Positions 9,169 through 17,388 of a DNA stretch of 23,672 nt are shown here, one piece after another. This DNA is from Actinomycetota bacterium (GTDB lineage Bacteria > Actinomycetota > Thermoleophilia > Solirubrobacterales > Solirubrobacteraceae). A program made the position numbers and the translations under genes. The stretch lies in the NCBI GenBank assembly GCA_005883255.1, contig VAXS01000117.1, forward strand, positions 1 to 23,672, written 5' to 3'. Numbering within the stretch: position 1 is the first letter of the stretch; each line of letters starts with the position of its first letter. Below the pieces are notes generated by a model. That model made no database searches and was not told the origin of the DNA. It was given only the letters and a program-made list of their open reading frames with translations.

Positions 9169-10173
9169 CTAGCCGGCGTCCAGCTGCGCCGCGATCTGGG
9201 CGCGCAGGAAGTCGACCAGCTCGCGCCAGCGCATCTCGGTCCCGAAGCCCGCGGCCTGGCGGTGCCCGCCGCCGCCCTGGGTGCGGGCGATCGCGGACAC
9301 GTCGATCCGCTCGTCGGTGGCGCGCAGCGACACCTTGCGCCGGCCCGCCCGCTCGGCTCCGAGGAGGTCGCGGACCAGCGCGGCCACCGCCGTGCCCTCC
9401 ACCGAGCGCAGGTGGTCGACCACGCCCTCGGAGTAGTTCTCCTCGGCGCCGGTCTGGGCGTAGTCGGAGGCGGTCAGCCGGGTGATCGTCAGCCGCCCGT
9501 CGTCGTAGCGCTCGACGTTGGCCAGCGCGCGCGCCAGCAGCTCGAGCTTGCCGTACGGGATCCCCTCGTACAGGCGCCGGTACATCTCGTGGACGTCCAC
9601 GCCGGCGGCGATCAGCTCGGCCGCCATCAGGTGCGCCCGCGTCCCGGTGTTCTCGTACATGAAGCGCCCGGTGTCGGTCACCAGCCCCACGTAGAGCGCC
9701 TCGGCGATGGTGGGGCTGGCCTCCACCCCCAGGCCGCGCATGAGGTCCCACACGATCTCCGCGGTGCAGGACGCCTCGGGCACGACGTGGTTGATGGTCC
9801 CGAAGCGGGTGTTGTCGTGGTGGTGGTCGATGTTCAGGATGTGGGTGCCGTCGCGCTTGAGCAAGTCGGCCGGGTTGCGGTCGATGTTCCCGCAGTCCAG
9901 GAAGATCGCCGTCCGCTCGGCCACGTCGTCCGGGGGCACGCTGATCAGCCCGTCCAGCAGGAAGAAGCGGTACTCGTAGGGCAGCGGGAACTCCTCCGGC
10001 GACATGAACATCAGGCTGTCCTTGCCCAGGCGGGCCAGGATCTCGTGGGTCGCCACCAGCGAGCCCAGCGCGTCGCCGTCGGGGTTCTCGTGGGTGACGA
10101 GGATGAACCGCTTCGCCTCGCGGATCTCCTGCATCACCTCGGTGCGGGAGTCGGCGGCGATCGCGCGCGTCAC
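9169..10173 (-). CDS. nrnA: DHH/DHHA1 phosphoesterase (NrnA-type oligoribonuclease/pAp phosphatase)
   Basis: NrnA-type enzymes degrade nano-RNAs and/or dephosphorylate pAp; related DHH proteins cleave cyclic dinucleotides. In this 334-residue protein the DHH domain shows [11 protein letters not shown] (28-38), FLDCGN (91-96, Asp93) and the name-giving IDHHHDN (115-121), then GLVTDTGRF. The DHHA1 domain ends with [13 protein letters not shown]. These supply the metal ligands and the substrate-binding Gly-rich loop. The GTG start overlaps the rbfA stop by four bases (GTGA). Placement between rbfA and truB is common. From sequence alone I cannot tell oligoribonuclease from c-di-AMP/pApA activity, so the exact substrate is open. 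Confidence 0.92.
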   Translation of the reverse strand: MTRAIAADSRTEVMQEIREAKRFILVTHENPDGDALGSLVATHEILARLGKDSLMFMSPEEFPLPYEYRFFLLDGLISVPPDDVAERTAIFLDCGNIDRNPADLLKRDGTHILNIDHHHDNTRFGTINHVVPEASCTAEIVWDLMRGLGVEASPTIAEALYVGLVTDTGRFMYENTGTRAHLMAAELIAAGVDVHEMYRRLYEGIPYGKLELLARALANVERYDDGRLTITRLTASDYAQTGAEENYSEGVVDHLRSVEGTAVAALVRDLLGAERAGRRKVSLRATDERIDVSAIARTQGGGGHRQAAGFGTEMRWRELVDFLRAQIAAQLDAG

Positions 10174-10514
10174 TCCCCCGCCTCGCGGTCGATGAGCTCG
10201 GTGAGACGCTGGGCGCGCTCCGGCGTCTCGTCGAGTGCGAAGTCCAGCGTCGGCGTGTGCTTGAGCCGCAGCTGCCGGGCGACCTGGCGCTGGAGGAAGC
10301 CGTGCGCCGAGCGCAGCCCGGCCAGCGACGCCTCGCGGGCGTCGGCGTCGCCCAGCACGCTCACGTGGACGCGGGCATGGCGCAGGTCGGGGCTGGTCTT
10401 CACGGCGGTCACGGTCACGAAGCCCACGCGCGGGTCTTTCAGGTCCTGCGTCACCGAGTCGCTCAGAACCTGACGGATCGCCTCGTCCACCCGGCGCAGG
10501 CGGTCACTGGCCAT
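10170..10514 (-). CDS. rbfA: Ribosome-binding factor A
   Basis: RbfA is a small KH-type protein that binds the 30S subunit during 16S rRNA maturation and cold adaptation. The 114-residue sequence shows RLRRVDEAIRQVLSDSVTQDLKDPRVGFVTVTAVKTSPDLRHARVHVSVLG, then HGFLQRQVARQLRLKHTPTLDFALDET with the AxG-like kink and the RxTP-type loop. The ATG start follows TATAGG and lies 12 nt downstream of the ylxP stop. The stop overlaps the nrnA start. Length and motifs are normal. Confidence 0.97.
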   Translation of the reverse strand: MASDRLRRVDEAIRQVLSDSVTQDLKDPRVGFVTVTAVKTSPDLRHARVHVSVLGDADAREASLAGLRSAHGFLQRQVARQLRLKHTPTLDFALDETPERAQRLTELIDREAGE

Positions 10515-10526
10515 CCTATAGCCGAC

Positions 10527-10847
10527 CTAGTCCTGGAGGTCCTGCAGCGAGGCGAGCGTCCGTCGCACGCTCACGCCCTGCGGGAAGCGGGCGTCCAGCC
10601 AGCGCTGCACGCCGTCGGCCACCGCCTCTGCCCGGGGCGCGCTGCCCTCGGCCAAGGCCGCCAGGAGCGTCGCCCGCTGCCAGCGGTCGTGATGCCCGAC
10701 CTCGGCCACCGCCGCCCCCGCGCGGCCCTGGAGGTAGGCCTTGACCGGCGCAAGCTCCTTGCGCTTGGCCTTCAGGCTCGTGGCGTCGGGGAAGTGCAGG
10801 TCGATGGTCAGGACCGCCACGAACCCGCGTACGGGCTCGGCGCCCAC
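10527..10847 (-). CDS. ylxP: DUF503 / YlxP family protein
   Basis: This 106-residue protein begins with the strand GFVAVLTIDLHFPDATSLKAKR, in which the H-x-PxxxSLKxKR signature of DUF503 is clear. It continues with a helix, a strand VAEVGHHDRWQRATLLAALAEG and a C-terminal helix. YlxP-type proteins sit between infB and rbfA in many Gram-positive bacteria and are thought to help ribosome biogenesis, but no biochemical activity is settled. The GTG start is 2 nt after the infB stop, so it is almost certainly translationally coupled to infB. Confidence 0.92.
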   Translation of the reverse strand: MGAEPVRGFVAVLTIDLHFPDATSLKAKRKELAPVKAYLQGRAGAAVAEVGHHDRWQRATLLAALAEGSAPRAEAVADGVQRWLDARFPQGVSVRRTLASLQDLQD

Positions 10848-10849
10848 CG

Positions 10850-13120
10850 TTAGGCGAGCTCGCGCTCGACCTTGCGCGTGGCGTAGACCTCAAGGCGGTC
10901 GCCCTCCTTGACGTCCTGGAAGTCGCGCAGCACGATCCCGCACTCCTGGCCGGCCGTGACCTCGCGCACGTCGTCCTGGAAGCGCCGCAGGGAGGCGATC
11001 ACGCCGTCGTACACGACGGTGCCGTCGCGCACCAGCCGCACCTTGGCGCCCGGGGTGACCTTGCCCTCGGTGACCACCGAGCCGGCGATCGTGCCCACGC
11101 GCGAGGCCTTGAACAACTGCCGGACCTCCACCTCGCCCAGGGACTCCTCGACCTCCTCGGGCTCGAGCATGCCCTCCATGGCCGCCCGCAGGTCCTCCAG
11201 GGCCTTGTAGATCACGTTGTAGGTGCGGATCTCCACGCCCTCGCGCTCGGCGACGGCGCGGGCGTCGCCGATCGGGCGCACGTTGAAGCCCAGGACGATG
11301 CCCTCGGAGGCCGACGCCAGCATGACGTCGGACTCGCTGATGCCGCCCACCCCGCGGTGGATGACGTTCACCGCCACCTCCTGTTGGGGGAGCTTGGCGA
11401 TCTCGTCCTCCAGCGCCTCCAGCGAGCCGGCCACGTCGGCCTTGAGCACCAGGTTGATGGACTGGACCTCGCCCTCCTGGGCGCGCTTGAACACGTCCTC
11501 CAGCGAGATCTTCATGCCCGAGCGCCGGGCGATGGCCTCGGTCTTCAGGCGCTGGGCGCGCTCCGTGGCCTGCTGGCGGGCGTGGCGGTCGTTGTCCACC
11601 ACCCGGACGTGCTCCCCGGCCTCGGGGACGCCGTCGAAGCCCAGGATCTCCACCGGCATCCCGGGACCGGCCGCCTTGACCTTCTCCCCCATGAAGTCCT
11701 GCATGGCCCGGACCTTGCCCCAGTGGCCGCCGGCCACCAGCGGATCGCCCACGTGCAGCGTGCCCCGCTGGACCAGGATCGTGACCACCGGGCCACGGCC
11801 GGGATCGAGCCTCGATTCGACCACCGCGCCGGAGGCCGCGGTATCGGGATTGGCGCGCAGCTCCTCGAGCTCGGCCACCACGTTGATCGTCTCCAGCAGC
11901 TCGTCCAGGCCCTGCTTGGTCTTGGCCGAGACGTCCACGAACTCGGTGTCGCCGCCCCACTCGGCGGGGTTCAGCCCCCGCTGGGCCATCTCGGAGCGCA
12001 CGACCTCGGGCCGCGCGCCCTCCTTGTCGATCTTGTTGACCGCCACCACGATGGGGACGTCGGCGGCGCGGGCGTGGTCGATGGCCTCGTCGGTCTGGGG
12101 CTTCACGCCGTCGTCGGCGGCCACCACGATCACCGCGATGTCGGTGACGCTGGCGCCGCGCGCGCGCATGGCCGTGAACGCCTCGTGGCCGGGCGTGTCC
12201 AGGAACGTGACCACCTTGTCCCCGCGGTGGACCTGATAGGCGCCGATGTGCTGGGTGATCCCGCCGGCCTCGCCGGCCACCACCTCGGTCTCGCGAATGG
12301 CGTCCAGCAGGGACGTCTTCCCGTGGTCGACGTGGCCCATGATCGTCACCACCGGCGGGCGGTCGACCAGGTCCTCGTCGGCGTCCTCGAACACCGGCTC
12401 GGCCTCCACGTCGTCGGCGGCGTGGACGATCTCGATCTCCTTGCGGAACTCCTCGGCCAGCACGCCGATCGCCTCGTCCGAGAGCGTCTGGGTGAGCGTG
12501 GCCATCTCCCCCAGGCTCATCAGCTTCTTGATCACGTCGGGGACGGGGACGCCCAGCGACTCGGCGGCCTCCTTGACCGTGGAGCCCGAGTTGATGCGAA
12601 TGACGTCGACCGCGGTGGCGACGGAGGGGTCCTGGGGCAGCGGCTCCTGGTAGGTGCCGCGACGCCGGCGCCCGCGGCGCTGGCGGCGGGGCGGCTGCTG
12701 GGTGGCGGGCCCGCGGCCCTCCTGACGGCGCGAGGCCTGCGAGTCGATCACCACGCGGCGGCGGCCGGCGGCGGCGCCCGGGGCGCGCTCGCCGGCCAGC
12801 GAGTCGCGGGTGGGGCGCTGGGGGCGCGGCGCCGAACGCTGGGGCGGGCCCTCGGAGGCCTGGTCGGCGGCGGCCTCACCGCCGGCGGGCGGGGTGGGCG
12901 GAGGCGCAGCCTGCGCGGGCGGCGTCGCCGGCGCGCCGTCGCCGCTGGCCTTCCCGTCGGGGGCGGCGCCGTCGGCCTGCAGCGCCTGCAGCGCCGCGGC
13001 CTCGTCCACCGAGGACGCGGCCGCCTTGGCGTCGATGCCGGCAGCCTGCAGCCGCGCCAGCAGATCCTTGCTGCTGACGCCCTGCTCCTTGGCGATCTCG
13101 TGTACGCGTTTACGGGCCAT
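10850..13120 (-). CDS. infB: Translation initiation factor IF-2
   Basis: IF-2 is the GTPase that delivers formyl-Met-tRNA to the 30S subunit and promotes subunit joining. The 756-residue protein has an IF2_N helix pair at 1-50 ([24 protein letters not shown]), a Pro/Ala-rich linker, an Arg-rich patch at about 145-155, a second IF2_N-like segment (about 165-235), then the G domain with GHVDHGKTS (262-270), [15 protein letters not shown] (309-313) and NKID (362-365). Domains II-IV follow, ending with [23 protein letters not shown]. The start was moved to the internal ATG because [12 protein letters not shown] is the conserved N-terminus; its A overlaps the last base of the ylxR stop (TGATG). 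The linker is short compared with the roughly 900-1000 residue IF-2s of many Actinobacteria. Confidence 0.98.
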   Translation of the reverse strand: MARKRVHEIAKEQGVSSKDLLARLQAAGIDAKAAASSVDEAAALQALQADGAAPDGKASGDGAPATPPAQAAPPPTPPAGGEAAADQASEGPPQRSAPRPQRPTRDSLAGERAPGAAAGRRRVVIDSQASRRQEGRGPATQQPPRRQRRGRRRRGTYQEPLPQDPSVATAVDVIRINSGSTVKEAAESLGVPVPDVIKKLMSLGEMATLTQTLSDEAIGVLAEEFRKEIEIVHAADDVEAEPVFEDADEDLVDRPPVVTIMGHVDHGKTSLLDAIRETEVVAGEAGGITQHIGAYQVHRGDKVVTFLDTPGHEAFTAMRARGASVTDIAVIVVAADDGVKPQTDEAIDHARAADVPIVVAVNKIDKEGARPEVVRSEMAQRGLNPAEWGGDTEFVDVSAKTKQGLDELLETINVVAELEELRANPDTAASGAVVESRLDPGRGPVVTILVQRGTLHVGDPLVAGGHWGKVRAMQDFMGEKVKAAGPGMPVEILGFDGVPEAGEHVRVVDNDRHARQQATERAQRLKTEAIARRSGMKISLEDVFKRAQEGEVQSINLVLKADVAGSLEALEDEIAKLPQQEVAVNVIHRGVGGISESDVMLASASEGIVLGFNVRPIGDARAVAEREGVEIRTYNVIYKALEDLRAAMEGMLEPEEVEESLGEVEVRQLFKASRVGTIAGSVVTEGKVTPGAKVRLVRDGTVVYDGVIASLRRFQDDVREVTAGQECGIVLRDFQDVKEGDRLEVYATRKVERELA

Positions 13121-13338
13121 CAGATGGACAAGTGTAGGGGCTCGGCGGGCACGTCCACCGGTCTCCGGAACGCCCGCGGGAAGGCGCCGCGGGCCACCGC
13201 GCGCTCCCAGCACCCGGGCCGCGGACACAGGTAGGCGCCGCGTCCGGGGAGGTGGCGGGCGGCGTCGAAGACGACCGCGCCGTCCACCACGGCCAGGCGC
13301 GCCAGCTCGCCCTGCGCGGCCTCGCGACCGCACCCCAC
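13120..13338 (-). CDS. ylxR: YlxR (DUF448) family protein, N-terminus unresolved
   Basis: YlxR-type proteins lie between nusA and infB and are thought to bind RNA or act as regulators. The fold motifs are visible: GCGREAAQGELARLAVVDGAVVFDAARHLPGRGAYLCPRPGCWERAVARGAFPRAFR, including the conserved PGRGAYLCP and the second-half helix. The family N-terminus is RTCVGCG; its first Cys is encoded at positions 13341-13339, just upstream of the GTG at 13338, the only in-frame start I find nearby. The frame upstream has no ATG, GTG or TTG before it runs into nusA. A GTG at 13358 is one base out of frame with a CCCC run (13350-13353) between. The stop overlaps the infB start. Function is inferred from family and position. 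Confidence 0.85.
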   Translation of the reverse strand: MGCGREAAQGELARLAVVDGAVVFDAARHLPGRGAYLCPRPGCWERAVARGAFPRAFRRPVDVPAEPLHLSI

Positions 13339-13379
13339 GCAGGTGCGCCGGGGCTCACGCCGCTGGCGATCCGCCGCGG

Positions 13380-14795
<1,416 letters not shown>

Positions 14796-14798
14796 GGG

Positions 14799-15233
14799 CT
14801 AATCACCTACCAGGTTGGAACGCTTGATGTCGGCGTAGGGAATCGCCACCACCCCGCCGCCGGAGGCCACGGTGACCTCGTCCTCGCCGGCCCCGACCAG
14901 CTCGCCGGTGACGCTCCGGTTCGGCGCGGCGCCGTTGCCCGTGCCGATCGGGTGACGGGTGCGGATGCGGGCCCGGCGCCCGAGGAAGCGGCGGTAGTGA
15001 TCGGGCTTGCTCAGCGGGCGCTTGCGCCCGGGCGAGGAGACCTCGAGCGCGTGCGTGGCCCGCAGCGGGGCCAGATGCTGCGTGACGCGGGCGCACAGCT
15101 CGTGCGAGACGCCGGCGGGATGGTCGATGAACAGGCGGACCGTGCCGCCCCCCACGACCTCGGCCAGCAAGACCTCGACCTCCGGCTCCGCTGCGGCGAG
15201 CCGGGCCTCGATGTCGGCCTGGATCGTGGTCAT
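14799..15233 (-). CDS. rimP: Ribosome maturation factor RimP
   Basis: RimP assists 30S maturation. The 144-residue protein has the conserved patch LEVSSPGRKRPLSKPDHYRRFLGRRARI and a preceding VRLFIDHPAGVSHELCARVTQHLAP, which corresponds to the family's dG-hs-Dc segment; the C-terminal SH3-like part carries TGELVGAGEDEVTV and IPYADIKRSNLV. The ATG at 15233 was chosen rather than an upstream in-frame start because a strong ribosome-binding AGGAGG lies 8 nt before it and the upstream codons would read through the leader hairpins. It heads the operon and ends 3 nt before nusA. Confidence 0.96.
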   Translation of the reverse strand: MTTIQADIEARLAAAEPEVEVLLAEVVGGGTVRLFIDHPAGVSHELCARVTQHLAPLRATHALEVSSPGRKRPLSKPDHYRRFLGRRARIRTRHPIGTGNGAAPNRSVTGELVGAGEDEVTVASGGGVVAIPYADIKRSNLVGD

Positions 15234-15240
15234 CTGACTG

Positions 15241-15248
15241 TCCTCCTT
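15241..15248 (-). promoter_or_regulatory. rimP: Strong ribosome-binding site of rimP
   Basis: AAGGAGGA lies 7-8 nt upstream of the rimP ATG, an almost perfect anti-16S match and one of the best in the window. It sits directly after the T tract of the leader terminator, so only read-through transcripts would carry it. It decides the rimP start. Confidence 0.85.
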
Positions 15249-15253
15249 CAAAG

Positions 15254-15279
15254 AAAAAAAGTGGGCTTGCGCCCACTTT
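15254..15279 (-). terminator. Intrinsic terminator/attenuator in the rimP-nusA leader
   Basis: On the minus strand the stem AAAGTGGGC pairs with GCCCACTTT around a GCAA tetraloop and runs into seven consecutive T residues: a 9-bp stem plus uridine tract, the textbook Rho-independent form. It lies before, not after, a gene: rimP starts 20 nt downstream of the T tract and the ribosome-binding site is between them. A promoter candidate lies about 50-75 nt upstream. The rimP-nusA operon is known to be autoregulated in E. coli by NusA-dependent termination. The position here fits premature termination control; the trigger is not known from sequence. Confidence 0.75.
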
Positions 15280-15316
15280 CGAAACGGCTCCCGCGGGAGC
15301 CGATACCTATCGAAAG
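15276..15316 (-). promoter_or_regulatory. Competing upstream fold in the rimP leader (outer stem plus 18-bp palindrome)
   Basis: CGGCTCCCGCGGGAGCCG (15285-15302) is a perfect 18-bp palindrome just upstream of the terminator. It is enclosed by a second inverted repeat, CTTTCGA at 15276-15282 and TCGAAAG at 15310-15316, whose 3' arm on the RNA includes the AAAG base of the terminator stem. The outer stem would therefore compete with the lower part of the terminator. A further small repeat, CGATA/TATCG (15301-15312), overlaps the palindrome's end. Whether these are alternative states of a switch is inference. Confidence 0.5.
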
Positions 15317-15327
15317 CTCTTGCCGGG

Positions 15328-15355
15328 AGGATAGCACCGGGGTGCGCGATGTCCA
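15328..15355 (-). promoter_or_regulatory. Candidate sigma-70-type promoter for the rimP-nusA-infB operon
   Basis: TGGACA (15355-15350) and TATCCT (15333-15328) are separated by 16 nt, close to the TTGACA/TATAAT consensus. Transcription would start near 15321 and give a leader of about 88 nt containing the palindrome hairpin and the terminator before rimP. It is the best -35/-10 pair I see in the window. Confidence 0.55.
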
Positions 15356-15384
15356 CGGCCTGCGGGGGCTTCTAAGGTGGCCCG

Positions 15385-15756
15385 GTGACCCGCGACGCCA
15401 GCGCCATTGTCGACTCCTACATCGCGGCCCTGCAGGGCGAGGCGCGGCGCGTCGCGCCGGGCGAGTGGGGACTGACCGTGGACGCCGCCGGCTGGCCGCT
15501 GCACGTCGGCGTGGCGATCCGCGACGGGCTGCTGCGGGCGCAGGGCGAGGTCGTGGGCGCCGGGCGCCTGCCCCCGGAGACGCTGCTGCGCTGGAACCGC
15601 GGGCTGCCGCTGGTGCGCTTCACGCACACCAGCGCGGGCGCGGTGTGGGTGGAGGGGGACCTGCCGCTGGCGGCCGTGAGTCCCGACCGGCTGGACCGCT
15701 TCCTGGGGCTGCTGGTGCGGGTGGCGACGCAGGCGCGCGAGGCGGCCGCGGGGTAG
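15385..15756 (+). CDS. YbjN-like small protein, function unknown
   Basis: This is the only clear plus-strand gene. The 123-residue product starts with a helix (ASAIVDSYIAALQGEARRV), then strands with W-G-L-T-V-D, GWPLHVGVAIRDGLLRAQGEVVGAG, a helix (PETLLRWNRGLPLVRFTHT), a strand (GAVWVEGDLPL) and a long terminal helix (SPDRLDRFLGLLVRVATQAREA). The helix, sheet, helix layout resembles the YbjN/type III secretion chaperone-like fold; that assignment is from pattern and is tentative. The GTG start is preceded by AAGGTGG at 4 nt. It diverges from the rimP operon, and its stop touches the stop of the convergent MFS gene. It has no signal peptide or membrane helix. Confidence 0.75.
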   Translation: MTRDASAIVDSYIAALQGEARRVAPGEWGLTVDAAGWPLHVGVAIRDGLLRAQGEVVGAGRLPPETLLRWNRGLPLVRFTHTSAGAVWVEGDLPLAAVSPDRLDRFLGLLVRVATQAREAAAG

Positions 15757-16976
15757 CTAGCGCTCGCCGGCGGTGTCCTCGAGCTCGCGGCGGGCGGTCT
15801 CGGGGAAGGCGAGCCACACCAGCGCAGCGCCGGCCAGCGGACCGACGGCCAGGATCGCGATCGCGTGCCCGATCCCCAGCGGGCCCGCCAGCACTCCGGC
15901 GGTGCCCAGCCCGATGGCCGAGCCGCATACCGTGACCAGGACGAGCAGCGTGTTGGCCCCGGACCGCACGCGGGTGGGGAACAGCTCGCTGCCGTACGGG
16001 CTCAACGCCGCGCCGGAGGCCGCGCCCAGCAGAGCCGCGGTGAGCGAGAGCAGCCACAGCCACGGTCCGCCGGCCACGAAGAACCCGGCGGCCGCCAGCG
16101 CCGACGCGGCGCCCAGGGGCGCCCCCACCACCTTGCGCCCGAACCGGTCCGCCAAGCGCCCGCCCGCCACCACGCCGGCGGCGCCGGGCGCGGCCGTCAC
16201 CGCCAGGAACGCCACGATGTGCAGCGACGAGAAACGGTGCACGTCGTGGAGGTAGCGCGTGAAGAACTCGACGCTGGGGGCGAAGAAGGCGGCGCTGAGG
16301 AGCGACGAGGCGCCGACCACGACCAGCCGCCGCCGGTAGGGCGGGCGCAGGAGCTCGCGGTAGGCGTGGGGCTCGCCGGCGTGGCGGAGGAAGCGCGGCG
16401 ACTCGGGCAGGCGGCGGGCGGCGTGGAGGACCAGCGGTAGGCCCAGGAGCTGGAGCGCGTAGGCCGCCGCGAAGCCGCCCCGCCCGGCCGCCGCCAGCGG
16501 CAGCGCCAGGACGGCCAGCCCGGTGCCGATCCCGCCGGCCACCAGCACCAGCGACAGCATCAGCGCCCGGTTGGCTGCCGGCACCCACTCCACCGCCAGC
16601 ACGCCGATCGCCACGGCCAGCGTGGTGTCGACGCAGCGCAGGACGAGATGGGCGCCCACGTAGGCGGCGAAGGTCGGGGCCAGCCCGATCGCCGCGCCCA
16701 GCAGACAGTGGACGACGGCGGCGGCCACCACGAAGCGCCGCCGGCCGACCCGGTCGGCCGCCAGCCCCAGGGCGACCGCCAGCAGCACGCCCACCCGCAC
16801 GATCGCCAGCCCAGCGCGTCGTCCGGTGGCGGTCGTCCGGCCTCCAGCGCGGCGGCCACAGCCCGGGCGCGGCGGGCCACCAGCGGCCGCCACAGGAACG
16901 CGAAGTAGGGGATCGGCAGCCGGTAGCGGAGGACCACCCGGCCGTCGCGCCGCTCCAGCCGGACGTCCTCGGCCAA
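15757..16976 (-). pseudogene. MFS transporter with a frame break and loss of the first membrane helix
   Basis: The body of the gene (about 16818-15757) encodes an MFS permease: GLAADRVGRRRF (motif A after helix 2), then repeated membrane segments, GGRLADRFGRKVVG (motif A of the second half) and a final PETARREL. An upstream frame, from a TTG at 16976, encodes MAEDVRLERRDGRVVLRYRL and PIPYFAFLWRPLVARRARAV, a plausible cytoplasmic N-terminus that stays sensible to about 16818. Near 16807-16820 the coding sense passes from that frame to another (GLAIVRVGVLL). The first transmembrane helix expected before motif A is absent from both. So a segment encoding helix 1 seems lost with a net frame change. 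Either the gene is dead, or the assembly lost bases; the substrate is unknown. Confidence 0.7.
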
Positions 16977-17023
16977 CGGAAGCGCCTGGGGCGCAAGCGC
17001 CGGCCGATCCTGGGGCGGCGCGG

Positions 17024-17383
17024 TCAGGCGGCCTTGCGGGAGCGGTCCCGGTAGATCCGGTAGTCGCGGCGCTCGGGGCGCAGGTGCGCGGCGACGGCCA
17101 GCGGATGGCGGGCCTCGGCGTGGCGCCCGAGCCGCTGCAGCGACCGGCCCAGGCAGAACAGCGCGTAGTCGTTGGTGGGCGCGCGCTCGACCACGGCCGC
17201 GAACTCTCCGCGGGCCTGCTCGAAGCGGGCGCAGTGGAAGAAGGCGCGGCCCAGCGCCTCGCGGATCGAGGTCTTCTCGGGCTCGAGATCGCGGGCCCGG
17301 GCGAGCGGGACGGTGGCGGCGTGGTAGTCGCCGGCCTCGAGTAGATCGGTCCCGCGCCGGAAGAGGTCGTAGACGGACTCCAT
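17024..17383 (-). CDS. Small tetratricopeptide-repeat protein
   Basis: The 119-residue protein starts MESVYDLFRRGTDLLEAGDYHAATVPLARARDLEPEKTSIREALGRAFFHCARFEQARGEFAAVVERAPTNDYALFCLGRSLQRLGRHAEARHPL: about three TPR motifs, each a helix pair with the W/L-G-Y-A-P pattern. TPRs mediate protein-protein contacts; no catalytic residues are present. An identical layout (ESVYDLFRRGT, PTNDYALFCLGRSLQ) is found in uncharacterised actinobacterial proteins (from memory). The ATG was chosen over an in-frame start 14 codons upstream because the conserved sequence begins there. It starts 5 nt after the tgpA-like gene, with a TACACT box 7 nt before the ATG. The partner is unknown. Confidence 0.9.
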   Translation of the reverse strand: MESVYDLFRRGTDLLEAGDYHAATVPLARARDLEPEKTSIREALGRAFFHCARFEQARGEFAAVVERAPTNDYALFCLGRSLQRLGRHAEARHPLAVAAHLRPERRDYRIYRDRSRKAA

Positions 17384-17388
17384 CCAGA

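Noticed and set aside
11357..13234. 625-codon plus-strand open frame opposite infB
   Set aside because: Same antisense shadow effect: the composition is that of reverse-complemented Actinobacteria codons, and infB on the other strand is fully conserved.
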